In this document: in pieces, positions 33,906 through 43,200 of the stretch
Position numbering within the stretch: the first letter of the stretch is position 1
Layout of the letters: each line of letters begins with the position of its first letter
Source of the DNA: Flavobacteriia bacterium
Lineage (GTDB): Bacteria; Bacteroidota; Bacteroidia; Flavobacteriales; Schleiferiaceae
Direction: 5' to 3'
DNA length: 64,000 nucleotides
NCBI GenBank assembly: GCA_013373425.1
Contig: JABXHW010000021.1
Span: forward strand, 124,001 to 188,000
Program-made: the position numbers and the translations under genes
Notes under the pieces: model-generated
Told to the model about the DNA's origin: nothing
Databases searched by the model: none
What the model saw: the letters and a program-made list of their open reading frames with translations, nothing else

Positions 33906-35233
33906 GTTGGGAGATTCTCATATACGGCGGAACCTTTCTGATTTGCTTCACGATAGTGTTTATCTACGTTCGAAAAGGAGCTAAGAAATCGGCTGAGGTG
34001 AGAGCCAAGGTGGAAAGGGCGAAGGAAGAAGGTCGATTTCAACCAAATTCATTGCATCCTCACATCAATCTAGACGTCTGCATTGGCAGTGGGGCCTGCG
34101 TTCAAGCTTGCCCGGAGGAAGATATCCTCGGACTTATTGATGGAAAAGCTACGGTAATTAATACGACGAGCTGCATCGGACACGGAGCGTGCTTTCACAC
34201 TTGTCCGGTTGATGCAATAACTCTCCGAATCGGCACAGAAGAAAGAGGAGTAGAATTGCCGCATGTTAAACCCGATTATGAGACCAATGTAGAAGGGATT
34301 TATATCGCCGGTGAACTCGGCGGTATGGGATTGATTCGCAACAGCGCCGAGCAAGGTATTCAGGCGGTGGAGAATCTTTCAGAGGGGTTGGAGAAAGGAG
34401 CTTATGGAGATTGTGATCTCGTGATTATCGGAGCAGGGCCTGCAGGATTAGCGGGCAGCCTAAAAGCAAAAGAGCTCGGTGTGAACGCTCGAGTGCTTGA
34501 GCAAGATTCACTCGGCGGCACGGTCTATACCTTCCCGCGATCAAAAGTGGTAATGACACAACCTATGAACCTTCCGCTCTATGGCAAACTCAAATTGGTC
34601 AATACTACAAAAGATGAGCTACTAGAGATTTGGAACGATGCTCTGACAAAGAATGATATCACCATTGATGAGGGCTGCAAAGTGGAGCGAATTATTCAGA
34701 AGGATAATAAGGGCTTCGAAGTTCAAATAGCGGGTAAAGAAGCTATTACCACTCAAAAAGTACTGATAGCCATTGGGCGTAGAGGCACTCCTCGCAAGCT
34801 GGGTGTGCCCGGTGAGGAGTCTCAAAAGGTGGCCTATAGAATGCTCGAACCCGAGCAGATTGAAGGCGAGAAAATCTTAGTGGTAGGAGGTGGCGATTCC
34901 GCGGTGGAATCAGCCCTGTTGGTTTGTGAGAAGAATCATACCATCCTATCCTACCGCAAGGAAAACTTCGCCCGTATAAAATCAGGAAATCAACAGGCGT
35001 TAGAGCAAGCTGTCGCTGAAGGAAAAGTTGAGTTGATGCTATCATCTAACGTCACAGAAATTAAGCCTGATTCTGTTAAGCTGACCAATGTTAATGGAGA
35101 TGAGGTGGAGATTGAGAACCACAGAGTCTATATCTTTATTGGAGGCGAGTTGCCTATTCCATTCCTCAAAGATGCGGGCATTGATGTCAACATGACCTTT
35201 GGTAAGATCTTGAAGAAGCACAAGAGGAAATGA
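33902..35233 (+). CDS. Membrane-anchored Fe-S/FAD oxidoreductase
   Basis: 443 residues. The start is a TTG overlapping the previous stop (TTGA), as no ATG occurs before the conserved part. An N-terminal helix (4-23) anchors it; two ferredoxin motifs follow, C60-x5-C66-x3-C70-P and C91-x5-C97-x3-C101-P, in which the usual second cysteine is Ser63 and His94. Then a segment GIYIAGELGG (133-141), an FAD Rossmann motif GAGPAG (177-182) and an NAD(P) motif GGGDSA (329-334), as in thioredoxin-reductase-like proteins but without their CxxC. It likely passes electrons between NAD(P)H and the b-type cytochrome. Confidence 0.85.
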   Translation: MSWEILIYGGTFLICFTIVFIYVRKGAKKSAEVRAKVERAKEEGRFQPNSLHPHINLDVCIGSGACVQACPEEDILGLIDGKATVINTTSCIGHGACFHTCPVDAITLRIGTEERGVELPHVKPDYETNVEGIYIAGELGGMGLIRNSAEQGIQAVENLSEGLEKGAYGDCDLVIIGAGPAGLAGSLKAKELGVNARVLEQDSLGGTVYTFPRSKVVMTQPMNLPLYGKLKLVNTTKDELLEIWNDALTKNDITIDEGCKVERIIQKDNKGFEVQIAGKEAITTQKVLIAIGRRGTPRKLGVPGEESQKVAYRMLEPEQIEGEKILVVGGGDSAVESALLVCEKNHTILSYRKENFARIKSGNQQALEQAVAEGKVELMLSSNVTEIKPDSVKLTNVNGDEVEIENHRVYIFIGGELPIPFLKDAGIDVNMTFGKILKKHKRK

Positions 35234-36831
35234 GAAGACTACTGTCCATATTGCTCTTGCTTTGTGGAGTGTGCGCATACGCTCAATTCTCGCCGGGGGA
35301 GTTGTCTGAAGCGCATAGTCATCTCGAAGGCATGTCGAATTGCTCCTCATGTCACGAAGCGGGGAATCGCGTTCCAGATGTGAAATGCCTCGATTGCCAC
35401 AATGAAATAGAATCCTTGATTAACCTCGACAGAGGCTATCATTCCAGTTCGGAAGTTCAGACAAAGACCTGCGTGGATTGCCATAGCGAACACCATGGTA
35501 GGTCGTTTAATTCAGTCCGTGTGGATGAAGACGGGTTTAATCATTCCTTGACGGGCTACGAGCTGGACGGTGCGCACAATAGGATCGAATGTCGAGATTG
35601 TCACCAACCAACCAACATTGCCAACCGAGATATCCGGAAGCGAACCGATACCTATTTGGGACTGGGCTCAACCTGCTTGTCTTGTCATACCGATTACCAC
35701 CAAGGAACCTTGGGAAGTAGCTGCACCGATTGCCACAACATCGAAGATTGGCGTCCAGCTCCGGGCTTTGATCACGACGAAACCGATTATGCATTGACGG
35801 GCGCACACCGGGAAGTGGAGTGCGTGGATTGTCATGAGATAGGTACTCGCTACGGGGAAGAGTATCAGGCTTTCTCAGGTATTGACTTTGGAGAGTGTTT
35901 GGACTGTCACCGGGACGAACACGAAGGTCGATTTGGTCGCAACTGCACGGAATGTCACAGTATTTTCAGCTGGACACAAATGAAGTCGAATAATACCTTC
36001 AATCACGACCTGACGGACTATCCACTCGAAGGAAAGCATAATGAGGTAGAGTGCATAGAGTGTCATACTTCGGGGAGGAATTCTCAACCCCTTGCTTTCG
36101 GTCGATGTGACGATTGCCATGACGATTATCACGAAGGGGAGTTTACCACCACGCGAGGCAAACGCGATTGTGCCGAATGCCATAATGTGATGCAGAACTT
36201 CACCTGGTCGAGTTATTCGATCTCGGAACACAACGAAACCGATTGGCCTTTGGAAGGCGCGCACATGGCTACACCATGCTTCGCATGTCACAAGCCTGAC
36301 GAGGAGCCTCGATGGAGTTTTGCTTTGGAGAGCACGAGTTGCGTGAGTTGTCATGATGATGTGCATGAAGGCTACATTTCTGAGCAATACTATCCTGAAA
36401 AGACTTGTGAATCATGCCACTCTTCCAACACTTGGTCGAGTGTTGAATTTGATCACACTAGAACCGATTGGGCGCTTGAGGGAGCGCATGAATCTATCGA
36501 TTGTCGTGAATGTCATTGGCGAGGAGAAGATGATGTGCAGGTGCAGGAGTTCTCGGGACTCAACACGGATTGCGCAACGTGTCACGATAATCCACATGGA
36601 CGTCAGTTCGAGGTAAGTGGAACCACAGATTGTTTGCGATGTCACTCCTTGTCAACGGTTTGGAATATCGCTACATTTGACCATAGCTCAACGGAGTTTC
36701 CATTGGATGGAAAGCATGCACAGCTCGAATGTGCAGAATGTCATCAACCTAAAATAGACGATGACGGCGTGGAACGCGTTGAATATGTTATAGACGCATT
36801 CCAATGTATCGACTGCCACGGTTCCAACTAG
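35230..36831 (+). CDS. Exported multiheme cytochrome c, 20 CxxCH motifs
   Basis: 533 residues, starting by ATGA overlap. Signal peptide ends at AYAQ. I count 20 CxxCH heme-attachment sites, one per 27 residues, from CSSCH (38) to CIDCH near the end. A three-heme module recurs about six times: CxxCHxDxHxG, CxxCHxxxxW, then FDHxxTxxxLxGxHxxxxCxxCH, whose extra histidines can be distal heme ligands. No T9SS domain or lipobox is present, so it is probably periplasmic. It would form a heme wire between inner and outer membranes. Confidence 0.93.
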   Translation: MRRLLSILLLLCGVCAYAQFSPGELSEAHSHLEGMSNCSSCHEAGNRVPDVKCLDCHNEIESLINLDRGYHSSSEVQTKTCVDCHSEHHGRSFNSVRVDEDGFNHSLTGYELDGAHNRIECRDCHQPTNIANRDIRKRTDTYLGLGSTCLSCHTDYHQGTLGSSCTDCHNIEDWRPAPGFDHDETDYALTGAHREVECVDCHEIGTRYGEEYQAFSGIDFGECLDCHRDEHEGRFGRNCTECHSIFSWTQMKSNNTFNHDLTDYPLEGKHNEVECIECHTSGRNSQPLAFGRCDDCHDDYHEGEFTTTRGKRDCAECHNVMQNFTWSSYSISEHNETDWPLEGAHMATPCFACHKPDEEPRWSFALESTSCVSCHDDVHEGYISEQYYPEKTCESCHSSNTWSSVEFDHTRTDWALEGAHESIDCRECHWRGEDDVQVQEFSGLNTDCATCHDNPHGRQFEVSGTTDCLRCHSLSTVWNIATFDHSSTEFPLDGKHAQLECAECHQPKIDDDGVERVEYVIDAFQCIDCHGSN

Positions 36832-37838
36832 CTCTAATGCTGCTCGTTTCGAGTTTCACACTCGTAGCGCAGAACCCACACGGCGACGATCTTGCCATTT
36901 CCTGTACCGATTGCCATACCACCGATAGCTGGACCCTATCCGTCACATCTGAAATGACATTCGACCATGGAGAGCAAACCGACTTTCCCTTGGAAGGACA
37001 GCACGCCTTCGTGGAATGTGTCGACTGTCACGCTGATTTGACCTTCAAGAATGCATCTACGGAGTGTGTGGATTGCCATACGGATGTGCATCAGCAGACC
37101 GTTGGAAACGACTGTGCTCGCTGTCATACTGCAGAGTATTGGTTGGTAGATAACATTCCTCAGATTCACGAGCAAAATGGCTTTCCCCTTGAAGGTTCTC
37201 ATGCCATGACGTCTTGTGTTGAATGTCACACCACTTCAAATACCATGGCTTGGAATCGAGTGGGAAATGAATGTGTGGATTGCCACCGTGAAGATTACTT
37301 CGCCACATCTGACCCGAACCACGTGACAAATGGTTTTTCACTGGATTGTATAGAATGTCACGAGCCAATTTCTCAAAGTTGGGAAGGAAGTAATACACAC
37401 TTCTTCTTTCCCTTGGTTCAGGGGCACGATTTACCTGATTGCAACGAATGCCATACTCCTAACCAGCCTTTCACGGGATTAAACCCAGATTGCATTTCTT
37501 GCCACTTGGACGATTACAATGGCGCTTCACAGCCCAATCACGCGCTGAGTGGATTTAGCCAGGACTGTTCACAGTGCCACGACCTGACCCCGGGTTGGCC
37601 AGCTAACTTGCTCGACCACGACGCCAATTATTTTCCCATTTATTCCGGAACTCACCAAGGGGCTTGGAACGATTGTGTAGAATGTCATACCAATCCATCA
37701 AACTTTAGCATGTTCTCGTGTATTGATTGCCATGAGCACAACGATCCAAACGACCTTGCAGATGATCACGATGACGTAGGAGGATATCAATACGTAAGTA
37801 CAGCCTGTTTAGATTGTCACCCTAACGGATCGGAATAG
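36804..37838 (+). CDS. Exported multiheme cytochrome c, 13 CxxCH motifs
   Basis: 344 residues. The ATG at 36804 overlaps the previous gene by 28 bases; it is preferred over the ATG at 36837 because it supplies the basic start of the signal peptide (MYRLPRFQLALMLLV, ending LVAQ). I count 13 CxxCH sites, with two modules of the FPLEGxHxxxxCxxCH type shared with the preceding cytochrome. Later hemes sit in more divergent contexts (NECHTPNQPFTG, CHDLTPGWP). It may be the partner nearest the outer-membrane barrel. Confidence 0.92.
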   Translation: MYRLPRFQLALMLLVSSFTLVAQNPHGDDLAISCTDCHTTDSWTLSVTSEMTFDHGEQTDFPLEGQHAFVECVDCHADLTFKNASTECVDCHTDVHQQTVGNDCARCHTAEYWLVDNIPQIHEQNGFPLEGSHAMTSCVECHTTSNTMAWNRVGNECVDCHREDYFATSDPNHVTNGFSLDCIECHEPISQSWEGSNTHFFFPLVQGHDLPDCNECHTPNQPFTGLNPDCISCHLDDYNGASQPNHALSGFSQDCSQCHDLTPGWPANLLDHDANYFPIYSGTHQGAWNDCVECHTNPSNFSMFSCIDCHEHNDPNDLADDHDDVGGYQYVSTACLDCHPNGSE

Positions 37839-39449
37839 ATGCGTTACCTCTTGTTCACGATTGCATTTATACTTCCCATTCTGAGCTTGGCACAGACAGA
37901 AGCTCAGGGTGAAGTTAGCTATGTGAGTAGTAGCTCCGTTTATGTGCGGTTTGAGAGTACGAATGGAATTGAAGTAGGGGATACGCTCCAATTGGTGGGT
38001 TCCAATGATGCGTGCTTGTTGGTGCTCAATAAATCTTCGGTTTCCCTTGTTACAGAGGTGATTGGAGATTGTAATCCAGAAGTTGGACAAGCACTTCAAG
38101 CTAAAGTTCGAAAGTCAGAACCTGAAACTCCAGTAGATCCTGTACAAGTAGAAAGCCCAGATCCTTCCGTCGAAGTTGCTGAGGTGGCGGCTAGCCCAGT
38201 GGAAGGGAAAGGTGATTTTCGAATTCGAGGGAACAGCTCCATCGCCAGCTACAATGTATTCTCAGGAGATGGCTTTTATTCGGGGTATTCACGAAATGTC
38301 GCCCGGTTGAATATGGATATCCAAAATGTGCGAACACCTGGATTGGACATCGAATTCAACGGGAACTATCAATATTTTCATTACTTAAATCGGGAGAGTA
38401 CCACTCCGAGAGCTGAAGGCCGCTTGAACTTATACAATGCAGCTCTCCGCTGGAATAGGGACTTGAACAGCACGGGTAGCCGGAATATTAATATGGCGGT
38501 AGGGAGGTTTTCCAATCGAAGAGCGGCTTCACTCGGACCTATAGATGGTTTATCAGCGGAACTTCATCTCAATAACTTCTTCGTCGGAGGTATCGTAGGA
38601 AGTCGTCCAGATTTTGAAACCTTCGGAGTAAATCCTCAACTTTTGCAGTTCGGCGGATATGTTGGTGCGGATTTCAACACGAACTCTTCACAGCATCAAA
38701 GCACTCTTGGCTGGTTGCAGCAAGGGAACTCTGGTGGAATCGATCGAAGGTATTTGTACCTACAACACTCTAGCTCCTTTGGAGGAAAGGTGACTTTGTT
38801 CGCCTCATCAGAAATGGACTTGTTCGAGAATTTCGACACGGCCACTGCTCGTCAGACCTTCAAACTTTCAAGCTTATACCTCTCGGCGAACTATCGCTTT
38901 CATCCAAAGTGGAACTTGTTTTTATCCTACGACAGTCGACAACAGATCATCTTCTTTCAACAGTACGATTCAGAGATTGAGCGATTGCTCGATGAATCTG
39001 GAATCCAGCAGGGATATCGCGCTCGGTTGAGGTACAATCCAAACCGTCATTGGTCTTTTGCGCTGGGGTATCATCACCGTTTGCGAACAGTAAGCTCGGG
39101 TAACGGAAGCAATGCACAATTTTACATGGGCTACCGCGATTTGCCATGGATGGGTGGTTCAATAAGTCTTCAGGCCAACTTGAATATGTCCAGTTACATG
39201 CAGAGTGAAGTGGGCTCTATTCGGTATTCTCGAATGTTAGGTCAGAGTTTGAGATTCCAACTCTACAGTAGATATCTACAGTATCACTACATCGGGAAAG
39301 AGTTCGCAATTAGTCCACAGTGGTATTACGGTACGGAATGGTCGTATCGCTTGGGTGGCGACTGGTCCTTAGGTATTTTAGCAGAGTATAGTATGCAGAA
39401 AGATCAAGATGTGATTCGTGGCAATCTCAGATTGATTAAAAGATTTTGA
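37839..39449 (+). CDS. Outer-membrane beta-barrel of the electron-transfer operon
   Basis: 536 residues, starting directly after the cytochrome stop. Signal peptide ends SLAQ. Residues about 20-90 form a small beta domain with two cysteines (NDACLLV and GDCNPEV); a Pro/Glu/Val linker (about 92-122) follows; the rest alternates aromatic and polar residues in long strands and ends in LRLIKRF, as outer-membrane barrels do. By position next to two multiheme cytochromes it could act like the barrel of a porin-cytochrome conduit, though I see no sequence match to MtrB. Confidence 0.72.
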   Translation: MRYLLFTIAFILPILSLAQTEAQGEVSYVSSSSVYVRFESTNGIEVGDTLQLVGSNDACLLVLNKSSVSLVTEVIGDCNPEVGQALQAKVRKSEPETPVDPVQVESPDPSVEVAEVAASPVEGKGDFRIRGNSSIASYNVFSGDGFYSGYSRNVARLNMDIQNVRTPGLDIEFNGNYQYFHYLNRESTTPRAEGRLNLYNAALRWNRDLNSTGSRNINMAVGRFSNRRAASLGPIDGLSAELHLNNFFVGGIVGSRPDFETFGVNPQLLQFGGYVGADFNTNSSQHQSTLGWLQQGNSGGIDRRYLYLQHSSSFGGKVTLFASSEMDLFENFDTATARQTFKLSSLYLSANYRFHPKWNLFLSYDSRQQIIFFQQYDSEIERLLDESGIQQGYRARLRYNPNRHWSFALGYHHRLRTVSSGNGSNAQFYMGYRDLPWMGGSISLQANLNMSSYMQSEVGSIRYSRMLGQSLRFQLYSRYLQYHYIGKEFAISPQWYYGTEWSYRLGGDWSLGILAEYSMQKDQDVIRGNLRLIKRF

Positions 39450-39450
39450 T

Positions 39451-40203
39451 ATGAAATTAGGAGTTGGGGTGTTTGTCATGCTCGCAGTAGCGTGCAACAA
39501 TAGTGGAGAAGTGGTAGAAACTACAGCAGAATCATCGGCGGTAGTGAATGAAGTTTTTGGTTCGTCATCCTCGCATTCGCAATCGGCCAATACGGCTAAT
39601 GGTTTGGCTGATGCGCACGTGAAAGTGCTCGAGCAGATGGACACGGATCGCTATTCTTATCTCAAAGTGTCGGAGAGCAACGGACGTGAGTACTGGATTG
39701 CAGCTGCGAAAGGAGAATTCATGGTAGGTGCCGAATATCACTACCACGACGGAATTTATAAGACTGAATACTACAGCACTCATTTCGATAGAACCTTCGA
39801 CGAGATTTACCTCGTTTCCAAAATTCACTTAGCGAGTGCAGGTCATGCTCAGGGTGCTGCTCCAAGGGCAAGTACATCTTCAGTAGCATCTTCTTCCGTG
39901 GATTACTCTGTTGAAGGTGGAGTGACCATTGCAGAAATTGTTGCTAATCCAGGTGACTATGCCGGTGAGAAGATTCGTGTTCGCGGAAATGTCACCAAAG
40001 TAAACCCCATGATTATGGGAAGAAACTGGGTGCATTTGCAGGATGGTACAGCAGATGACTTCGATTTTGTGATTACAACTCAAGAGGATATTCCTGTAGG
40101 TCACACTGCTACATTCGAAGGCACCTTAAATGTCAATGTGGATTTCGGTTCAGGTTACACCTATGAGATCATCATGGAAGACGCCGTGTTAATTCGCGAT
40201 TGA
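39451..40203 (+). CDS. Lipoprotein with OB-fold domain (NrfJ-like)
   Basis: 250 residues. Lipobox LAVAC at 11-15 gives a lipidated N-terminus; a Ser/Ala-rich stretch follows. The C-terminal part (about 158-250) has the OB-fold pattern GDYAGEKIRVRGNVTKVN, GRNWVHLQDGT and GHTATFEGTLNV. Such domains accompany nitrite-reductase and other multiheme cytochrome clusters as NrfJ. The middle (about 55-130) contains several histidines (YHYHDGIYKTEYY). It starts 1 nt after the barrel and overlaps the next start by one base. Confidence 0.75.
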   Translation: MKLGVGVFVMLAVACNNSGEVVETTAESSAVVNEVFGSSSSHSQSANTANGLADAHVKVLEQMDTDRYSYLKVSESNGREYWIAAAKGEFMVGAEYHYHDGIYKTEYYSTHFDRTFDEIYLVSKIHLASAGHAQGAAPRASTSSVASSSVDYSVEGGVTIAEIVANPGDYAGEKIRVRGNVTKVNPMIMGRNWVHLQDGTADDFDFVITTQEDIPVGHTATFEGTLNVNVDFGSGYTYEIIMEDAVLIRD

Positions 40204-43200
40204 TGAAGAAAACACTGGATTCCCTCCTCAAGGTCATGTTTGGCATGCGTGCCGGAATGATCTACGTTTTGTTATTCGCCGCATCCATTGGTGTGGCTAC
40301 CTTTGTTGAAAATGACTTTGGCACTTCAGCCGCTCAGAAGTGGATTTATCAGGCCACGTGGTTTGAAGTTTTATTGGTACTCTTCATGGGTGCCGTTGCT
40401 TATAACATCCATAAGTACCGTCTCATCCAGCGCAAGCAATGGGCATCTTTGATGTTTCATGCAGCATTTGTCATCATCTTAATTGGTGCGGGAATTACCC
40501 GATGGACGGGGTATGAAGGAACTATCTTGATATTCGAAGGAGAGTCCGAAAGTCAGTTTTACTCTCGCGAGCAATACATCAATCTGGATATTCAATTCGA
40601 CGGACGACAATTTGAGGTTCACGAACCCGTGTTGTTCTCATCGTTAGGTGACAATCACTTTCATAAATCGTACGAAATCGACGGTCGGGAGCTCGAAGTA
40701 GAGTTGCTTGATTTTATGCCGAATCCGGTAGAGACATTGGTCGAAAACCCGAATGGAAATGATCTCATAAAAATTGTGGTGGGCAGTGCCGAAGGGCGCA
40801 ATGAAGTGTTTTTGGCTAGAGGGGAAGCTAAGCGCATAGCTGGAACCTTATTCAGTTTTGAAGGAGGTGCAGGTGATGTCTTCATTTTTGGAGCATCCGA
40901 TTCGCTGCTTATCCAGTCAAGTTTCGCTTTGACTACACGTGTTATGGCTACCGGTCAGACGGATACCATTGCCGCAAATCAAGCGAGCAGCTTGCGTTTT
41001 TTAGCTTTGCATCAAGCGATGAATCCGCAAATGAGACCCTTCGTTTTCGGTGGGGTTGAAACTGGGAAAGCGATTCAACTTACTTCCGATGACTTTAAGA
41101 TTTCTGGAGAGTCTTCCGTGGCTCTGCAGGTTCGAACCGCTTGGGATGGTCAGGAAGATGTACGTTGGATTGTTGCAGAACCGAGACTGCTTCCAAAGAG
41201 AGAATCTATCAACTTCGATGCAACACAAGTTGGAATTTCTTACGGTTCCATGGTGAAGCAATTGCCATTCTCCATTTATCTCTACGATTTTCAAATGGAG
41301 CGGTATCCGGGAACGAATAGCCCCATGTCTTTTGCCAGTGAGGTGAGAGTTCTCGATTCAGAGATGGGACATGAGGAGGACTTTAGGATTTACATGAATC
41401 ACATCTTGGACTATCGAGGATACCGATTTTTTCAATCCTCTTACACTCCCGATGAAACCGGAACTTACCTCAGTGTCAATCACGATGCTACTGGCACTTG
41501 GGTAACGTATTTGGGCTATTTCCTACTTACCCTTGGAATGATTTGGACGCTATTCGCAAAGAATTCTCGCTTCAGAATGCTCTTGTCGCAAATGAGAAAG
41601 AGCCGAAATAACCTGGCAGCATTGGTGATATTTCTTTCTATCGGCACACCAGCATTCGCTCAAGAAGAAGTGAACCTCCCTATTGTTGACGCATCTCATG
41701 CAGAACGAGTGAGTGAACTGCAAGTGCAGGACTTTCGTGGTAGAATGAAACCCTTCCACACTCTGTCTCGTGAGGTGATGCGTAAGGTGCACGGCAAATT
41801 GAGCTATTCAGGAATGAATGCCGATCAGGTGGTGCTCAGCATGTTTGCGACGCCTTCGGACTGGTACAGCAGGAAGCTCATTGATATCGATGCGAATGAG
41901 CAGATGCAAGAGCTCTTGGGGATACAGACTGAGTTTGCTGCCTTCAAGGATTTCTTCTCGGTAGAAGGAACGTATAAGCTCTCCGCAGCTGTAAGTGAAG
42001 CGACGCGGAAGGATCCTATCGACAAAAGTAAATTCGACAAGCTTTTGATTCAAGTGGACGAGCGTGTGAACGTCCTCAATAATCTCTTTTCTGGAACCCT
42101 TTTGCGCTTGGTTCCCATCCCAAATGATGAAGCCAACACCTGGACAGGTGCACCTACACATGGAGGGAATTTTGCTGAGGATGTACCGATTCAGTTCTTC
42201 TCGGCGTATCGCGAATCTTTACTTCATGGAATACGCGACGGTCATTATTCGGATGCCGATGCATTGATTCAAAACTTGGCTTCATTCCAGAGAGAATGGG
42301 GGGCGGAAATCATGCAGAGCGAATCGCAATCCCACGCTGAGATTACATTCAACAAACTGAATCCATTTAGTCGATTAGTTCCAATCTACGGTCTACTGGC
42401 CATGGTTTATCTGGTAATACTTTTCATCACGGTATTACGCCCATCCACCCGCGTAAAATGGACTATGCGTGTATTGACCGGCATAGTGATGCTAGCGGTT
42501 GCGTTCCACCTTTATGGGCTTGCCTTACGATGGATTGCGGGAGAACATGCACCGTGGAGTAATGGCTATGAAACTATGGCCTTCATCAGCTCCATTGTAA
42601 TGGTTGCCTCGTTGATTTTCTTGAGAAAGGGAGCAGGAGGAATGGCTGCTGCGAATCTGCTCACAAGTGTGCTCCTCCTAATTGCCATGATATCCTCCTT
42701 GAATCCGGAAATCACGCCACTTGTTCCAGTGCTAAAGTCTTATTGGATGCAGATTCACGTTTCCATCATCACTGGCAGTTACGCTTTCTTGATGCTTGGA
42801 GCGATTATCGGAATTCTCAACTTATTACTGCTTTCCATCTTGGGTTCAGCCAACCGAAAAAACATTGCCCATCAAGTTCGCCAGCTTACAATGATGAGCG
42901 AAGTAATATTGATTGTTGGTGTATTCATGCTGAGTGTTGGTACCTACTTAGGTGGGGTTTGGGCCAATGAATCTTGGGGGCGATACTGGGGATGGGACGC
43001 GAAAGAGACCTGGGCATTGGTTTCAATTCTCGTTTACGCCTTTATTCTTCACATGCGATTCATTCCAGGTCTCAAAGGGGTGTATGCATTTAATGTGTCG
43101 ACCTTGTTCGGATTGGCCTCCATCGTAATGACCTATTACGGGGTGAACTATTTCCTAAGCGGATTGCATTCCTATGCCGCAGGTGAACCTGAACAAATAC

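Noticed and set aside
34061-34210. Missing second cysteines as sequencing errors
   Set aside because: Two independent motifs are affected by clean codon differences (AGT Ser, CAC His) with the frame intact on both sides.
33902-35233. Oxidoreductase as ordinary thioredoxin reductase or glutamate synthase small subunit
   Set aside because: No redox-active CxxC, atypical ferredoxin motifs, and an N-terminal membrane anchor.
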